Origin: Daedaleopsis sinensis
Taxonomy: Eukaryota; Basidiomycota; Agaricomycetes; Polyporales; Polyporaceae
Direction of reading: 5' to 3'
DNA: 64,000 nucleotides
NCBI GenBank assembly: GCA_033807695.1
Contig: CM066303.1
Coordinates: 1,736,001-1,800,000, forward strand
The first letter of the stretch is position 1. Each line of letters begins with the position of its first letter. The translations under genes and the position numbers were made by a program. This document shows, in pieces, positions 58,628 to 64,000 of this stretch. The notes beneath the pieces are model-generated. The model was not told the DNA's origin and made no database searches. It saw only the letters and a list, made by a program, of their open reading frames with translations.

Positions 58628-59306
58628 TGTCGTCCAAAACGGAGGCTGTAGGACGAGTACAGACCGAGTCTATTTCCCGGATATCTTTAGCAGCAGCTGA
58701 CACACGCTACCGCAGCCTGTGAGGCGGCGAGCGTTGGTGATTCCGCGAGAGCGCGAGGTGCCTGTCACGGTCCTGGGATGTACGGCAGGTTCTAGAGGAT
58801 GAGAGGAGAATGCAAAGAGTGTAGTGGACAGATTGACCCGCGGCCGTCGTGGTGGAAGGGTATTGAGAGTCATGGGCGCTTAGTACAGCCGAGCATAGAC
58901 GGCAGGAAAGCCCGTTCCATAACAGGCTCAACAACCACAAGGATCCTCTCTCTTGTTCCTCCTCTCCTCCCACCAGCATCTTCTCCTCGACGGCTCCGCC
59001 ATCGTCCTGCATAGAGCCCGAACAAGCTTCAAGTAGCGGCAGCGATGACGCACAGGTCCTTCGGTGACGTCAGCGGCGTCTCCTTGGCGGGGCGCTCGCT
59101 CTCTGGTCTCTGTTCGATCTGCACTCGCACTCGCACTCACATGCACTCGTTTGCTCTGCTCTTGCCCTGCTCTCGCCCTGCTCTCTCAGCGTCGACCGCG
59201 ATAGGCTCCTCTCTGGCTCTCCACCTGCGTCTCTCTCACGCTCTCACGCCCTCGCCCGTCCTCCCTACTACGACAGCATCCCCGGGCCCGACAACTCGTC
59301 GCGCGC

Positions 59307-59650
59307 CCGCCCTCCTGCTGCGCCGCATACCTCCCCTACCGTGAGCGCAACAACGGACCGGGTGTGTTGGAGACGTGTCTCCAGCCAGCCCGCGCTGCTC
59401 CCCGAGCTCTCTTTTCTTCTCGCCCTCCTCTCCCCGCTACAGCCCACAATCCCCGTCGTTCAGCCCAACCTCAGCTCGTTACTGCCCGACGAGCCCCTCC
59501 TTCAGCCGTACATCCCCTAGGTCTGTTAAAGAGGACACCATTCACTCACCTAGCACTCACCTGCCGGACAGGTACTGTAAGCCGTCCGGTGGGGAAGCTC
59601 AGGTCTTCATCGGAACTGACGGCGGCCGAGCAGAGCATGCGTGGTGCGGC
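59307..59650 (+). pseudogene. Insert with RNA polymerase II CTD-like heptads
   Basis: About 345 bp present only in unit 3, between GCGCGC and ACCTCGAGCACG. From 59375 it encodes degenerate heptads of the type (Y/F)SPTSP(S/R), for example SPSSPRYSPQSPSFSPTSAR then YCPTSPSFSRTSPRS. This is the pattern of the C-terminal domain of the largest subunit of RNA polymerase II (Rpb1). The frame has no ATG of its own and runs on into the unit sequence to 59692. It looks like a captured piece of the RPB1 gene; an unrelated low-complexity Ser/Pro ORF is the alternative. Confidence 0.55.
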
Positions 59651-59758
59651 ACCTCGAGCACGCTCGAGCACCCGGGCCCGGGGATTGGCTGACGGAGAAG
59701 AAGCGGGCCTGCGGCGGGGCTCCTGAGTCGGAGACACGGTCCACAAGGCGGAACATCT

Positions 59759-61831
59759 GTGAGTAATCTATAGCTCAGGCTCTCGGCAGTCGGTCGCTCA
59801 CTGCAACTCGTACCTGACATAGACGTATCTGGGGCACGGCGCCGACGCTGTACGCGTAGACGGCCCGTCTGCGCCAGCGAGCTCCTAAACACACTAAGCA
59901 GTTCTGTGAGTGTCCGGTTCGAAACACACTCACAAATGCATAACTCACCTCGATCGACGCGCAGAGCACCGTACCTCGATCGACGCGCAGAGCACCGTCC
60001 ACTATCGCAAATCTCCAAGACTGTGAGCATATGACAAATGCGAGGGCGCAGGATCCGGCCACCCACGAGTCCCGGCGTGGTGGAACGGGGTACCGAGCAC
60101 GTCCTCGCGACCGATGTCTCCTATCCTCCGCGCTCGTCCCCGTTTCTCTCTGAGCATCGTCTAATCGCCCAGGACAGGTCGACGACGCGCTCCAGTGCGC
60201 AATCTCTTGCCCCACACGCACACATTTGCTCCCTGCTGGCACCTCTCATGCCGTCACCCGGATCTCGCGCGTCCGCTCTGTACTGGCAACCCTCAGCCTC
60301 TCTCCCTCCAGCACTCATCTCGTCGGACACGACCTGTGCTATGTGACAGGCGCCTTACGGCGATGTCTGCAAGCTCTCTATGTGCGCGCTCTCGGGTTGC
60401 GCGTACGTACGCTACCGTACGCGTCCAGCTCGCTCATATCCTCTGCATAGGCCACAGGGACAGGCACGACCACCCCGCGCGCGGTAAACATACGTCCCGG
60501 CCCTCCACACCTCTCCCGCGTGCTGGACGCAATGGACGTGCCGCAGTCGCCTCCGTCCTAGACGTGCTCAGTAAGGCGTCACACATATGATCATATCAAT
60601 TAAACCACATACCACTGTCCGATACGGCCCGATGGTACGGCATTTTAAAAGCCAGGTGAGCGTCGAGCGACCGCTGTGCATGGAGCACCGGGTCAGCAAG
60701 ATTTGACGACCCGCATCCGCATCCGCAACAGACGCGATCCGGCCCGCACGCATGGAGTCGCGTACAGGAGCGTGTTCGGTTCTGAAAGCCTTCGGTAAGA
60801 CACGAAGCGACACCGACGAAATGGGTCACCGTGACCTACCACACCTCACGGCCTGCCGTGCACGCTGCTAACGGTCACCCGTCGCCCATAGCGAAGTCGC
60901 CGGTTGGTGAGTGAGTATACACTGTCGCTACACGAGCTCAGTGATCTACCATGCAGGCTGGATAGCGTGCGCGGGATCAAACTCGCGATCGCGTCCGGCG
61001 GCCCGTGTCCGTGGACAGCGCAGTCGCTGCCGTCGGGGTGCAGCAGTTCATGTGAGGTGCAGTGCCACGTCCCTGCACAGTACTGTGAGTGTCCCGTTCG
61101 ATCCAATGAGTGCATGGCTCACCGCATATGCCACGGTCATGAAGACCGGACGACCCCGCATCCGCAACAGACGCGATCCCCCGTCGTCTTCGCATAATCG
61201 GCCCGCACGTACGGGGTCGCGTACAGCAGTCAGGCACGATACGACGTTCCTAAAAGTCTCGGTGAGTGTCAGCGAGCGAGCGACCGGTGGGAGGCCACTC
61301 ACGAACACCCCGCTAGGTGACACCCCGGACACCGGTCGGCCGGACGACTCGAACGTAATCGTTGCCGGCCTTGGTGAGACACGAAGCGACGCTGGACAAG
61401 GTGCATCACTTGCCCCTCTTCACGGCCTGCTGTGCACGCTGGTGACGGTCGCGCGTCGCCCATGGACAGATCGCCGGCCGGTGAGTAAGTATACACTTTG
61501 GATACACGAGCTCGGTGAATAAAGCTAATCTGGCGCGCAAGCTAGGGACCCACATACGTACCTTTGTCCGCGATTAGACTCGCGATCGCGTCCACCGGCT
61601 CGTGTCCGTGGACAACAACGTCGCCCGCCGACGGCGTGCCGGCAGCGTTCATGCGACGTGCAGTGCGACTCGCCTGCGCAACTCTGTGAGTTCCCGGTTC
61701 GATTTGATGAGTGCATGGCTGACCTCCGAGGTAGTAGACCCGCTTATGCTGCACACGATCGTCTGCAGTGAACCGGCGGGACTGTGAGTGCGCGACGAAC
61801 GGCAGGTAGAAGACCGGGTACTCACCTGCAG
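59759..61831 (+). repeat. Array of intron-like modules, unit 3
   Basis: Same organisation as units 1 and 2. The acceptor region of the second module is duplicated (59947-59998), and about 165 bp are missing near 60768. The final block (61.5-61.85 kb) is more diverged, and a ~250-bp stretch at 61905-62160 has no close match at the equivalent place in units 1 and 2. Confidence 0.55.
59947..59998. repeat. 26-bp perfect tandem duplication
   Basis: ACCTCGATCGACGCGCAGAG plus six more bases, present twice back to back; single in unit 2. It duplicates the putative 3' splice site of an intron-like module. Confidence 0.85.
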
Positions 61832-64000
61832 TACCGTGGTGAGTCACGACGCGCTCGACAAGACCGGCCGCACCGTCGTGTGGATCGCGACCAGCCGAGT
61901 CGCCGGTCTACGCCGGGAATTCGCTCTGCTCCCAGCCAGCCTAGTTGATGTCCGCCTTCGGCATGTTGTATCTGGAGATGCAGAGACCTGCAAGGAGGGA
62001 CTCGTTGGTTTGACTAGCTGGATGATACCCTGGCTTCTACTCACATGTTTCACACAAGGAATTCGCGCGGTTTGCTCCGGACATCCCTGTAGTCGTCTAC
62101 TACGGCACCAAGGAGGAGCGTGCAGAGATCCGGAAGACGGAGAATCGGCGGTAATCACAGTTAAGTAAGGTGTCGAGTGCAGACAGCACGAGCGTACGTA
62201 CCTCAGGCTGGTGCAAGTCCCCGGGTCGGCATTCTAAAACAGAGATTGTATGTTAGATCAGGCACGCAATACAATGCATAAACGACGTACGCGCGAGTCC
62301 GAGATTGCGATATGTGCGTGCATGACGTCGTCGCGGACGCGCGCGACACGACGTGCGCAGTCAGCCCGACATTGTCCTCGACGAGGAGGCGGGACGCAGA
62401 CGGGCCAGGAGTATGTGTGAAGGCCCAGACGAAGTGAGAGACGGGGCGAGGGAGCCCAGAGCGAGAGCGGGAGAGGGGAGGGAGAGGGGTGAGTACCGTT
62501 CGCAGCTCACGCAGCCCGCTACTTATACGCCCCCGGCTCGGACAGGATGGCCCGTGCACGCAGCCCCCGCTCGCACCCCCATATCCACCGTGGGCCCCGC
62601 GCCGTCTGGGAACGGACGGGCGGACCAACCAGCGCACGCCACGGCCGGGCGTGCGACGCTAGCCAGCTAGTGCGTTTCGCGAGTCCCCGCACTATTCAGC
62701 CTGCGCACGAGATGTACAGGAAGTTCGCGCTTGGCGGCGTCGGCTCGTACGCGCGCGCTCGGCTCGCGTTGATTGCACTTCGGTAAGTGACGGGCGGAGC
62801 GAGGTGCGAAATTGCGAAGGTGCGGACGTCCGGGGCAGCGGGACGGGGTGCGCGGGGCTGCATCAGGGCTGCATCCCCCGTTTTCCACCCTCGCCTTCGA
62901 GATCTGGGGTGTTCGTTGTGCGACAGGCGAGCCGGGGTGCGCTCCTGTCGGGGTTGTGCCCTCGTGCTGTTGATCTGTCGTACGACGCATTACTGGCGGT
63001 CGACGGAGTGCGAGGGGAGAGTGCCCTGCTCCGGGGTCTGAGTCGCGCGACATGCACTGCGCTGTGCGCGAGGCCCGAGGCTCGACGTACTCATACAGAC
63101 CCGGGGAGCAGAGACGTCTGCCGAGAAGACAAGTGAGCGGGGAGATGGAACAGGTGAGCAGGCGGGACCCGATCTCAACTATCGCAGTACGCGCTACCGC
63201 GCCGCCTGTACTTGGTACACCGGCTCGCTACATACTATACGTGCGAACCGGTCCGAACTGACTCGCTCTTTTTGCAGATACATGCGGAATACACACGCAC
63301 GCACGAGTGCTCGACACGGTGGTATTGTCCTGTGAATAGCATAGAGAGGGCGGCACCATGCGCTACTCGCAGAACCCGATCTCTGTCCGGGTGCGTGCCA
63401 TACCGACTGTACCTGTTGCGGCTCGCCGCCTAACGAGCATGCATGAACTGGTCCAACTCGCTCTGCATTCAAACGTCTGCGTGAATACACACGCTAACAA
63501 GCGTGCTTGACACGGCGGACGTCATTCTGCGAGCGGCTGCTATCGCGCGTCGGCCTGTTCATTTGCACACCCGCGCACTCCTTTGTCTGTAGCCCCTCCG
63601 AGTCGTCCGTGCACGACGTCTCTGTGTCCCCGGTGCGCCAGTGCGCGGGTCCGGACGCGTCAATGAGGCAGACTTCGCATCCTGTGTGCCGTGAACTGGT
63701 CCGCGGTTTGCATGGACTGGGGTTCTCATGCCCACCCCGGCACACTCAACAGTCCTCCGGGATGTATCATGACCGATACACAGATGTAGGTATAACAATT
63801 GTTTTTCAGTAGACTCGGGCTCACGAACTTTAACACAGCACACAGCTCGAGCCCGGAGCCCGAGTTGGGTGTACATGCTCGGTCATCTCGGACTCATACC
63901 GGGTCGCACACACGATCGACTTGCGAAGGATCGTTACGAGTAATATGCAGCACAGTTGCGCGGAACTCACACTGTTATATTAGCGGCTCGTATACGTGTT
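61832..64000. other. GC-rich end of unit 3, window edge
   Basis: Counterpart of 41357-43575 and close to it from about 62.2 to 63.8 kb, including the small exon at 62712-62782 with its GTAAGT donor. No gene supported. The repeat continues beyond the window. Confidence 0.4.

Larger units (their letters stand above)
53719..64000. repeat. Large tandem repeat unit 3, runs off the window
   Basis: Third unit, incomplete: the window ends about 390 bp before the position where unit 2 ended. It carries a unique ~345-bp insert at 59307-59650, a 26-bp tandem duplication at 59947-59998, and a ~165-bp deletion near 60768 relative to unit 2. Its 41.9-43.06 kb-equivalent (62.66-63.8 kb) is nearly identical to unit 1. 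Confidence 0.9.

Noticed and set aside
32486..64000. Mating-type or LTR-retrotransposon origin of the array
   Set aside because: No homeodomain, pheromone or receptor gene, no reverse transcriptase or integrase, and no long terminal repeats were seen in any unit.

Overview
The window reads as nuclear DNA of a filamentous basidiomycete, probably an Agaricomycete and possibly a polypore. The evidence is GC-rich coding sequence, genes split by short GT-AG introns (about 47-77 nt, branch site CTNAC or similar), and strictly eukaryotic gene content (FIG4, NDC80, DML1/Misato, peroxisomal Lon). No ribosome binding sites, operons, CRISPR arrays, rRNA or convincing tRNA genes were seen. Species placement is inference.

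Left part (1-29,046) is ordinary gene-dense chromosome. In order: an unrecognised single-pass membrane protein (-); a secreted type-B carboxylesterase/lipase (-); the phosphoinositide phosphatase FIG4 (-); a C2H2 zinc-finger protein (+) sharing a 240-bp divergent promoter with FIG4; two tandem TetX-like FAD monooxygenases (-), the second with a one-base frameshift near its C-terminus; a 724-bp non-autonomous hAT-like element with an 8-bp target duplication; F-box-like remnants (-); kinetochore NDC80 (-); a short-chain dehydrogenase (+, six exons with a 26-nt micro-exon); peroxisomal Lon protease ending in SRL (-); and DML1/Misato (+), divergent from Lon across 157 bp.

Middle part (29,047-32,137) has no convincing protein gene. 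It has a TATA-type promoter followed by intron-like sequence, GC-rich hairpins, a 50-bp direct repeat, and three ~121-bp tandem modules, each with a 9-bp-stem hairpin followed by an intron-like stretch.

Right part (32,138-64,000) is a head-to-tail array of three units of about 10-11 kb (32,486-43,575; 43,576-53,718; 53,719 to beyond the window), preceded by a truncated remnant of a fourth. Each unit carries a degraded ORF region, a two-exon 244-aa gene of unknown function, an Hsp20 small heat-shock gene (-) with a heat-shock-element-like motif upstream, a gene-poor stretch with a decayed minus-strand reading frame, and an unusual series of exon-like blocks separated by 46-65-nt intron-like sequences (GTGAGT...CTCAC...AG) with no sustained reading frame. 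The units are mosaic: different stretches are near-identical between different pairs, pointing to unequal crossover or gene conversion. Unit 3 alone holds an insert resembling the RNA polymerase II C-terminal heptad repeat. At the left edge of the array the truncated hsp20 is joined in frame to unrelated upstream sequence, giving a chimeric ORF. The array is the most unusual part of the window.
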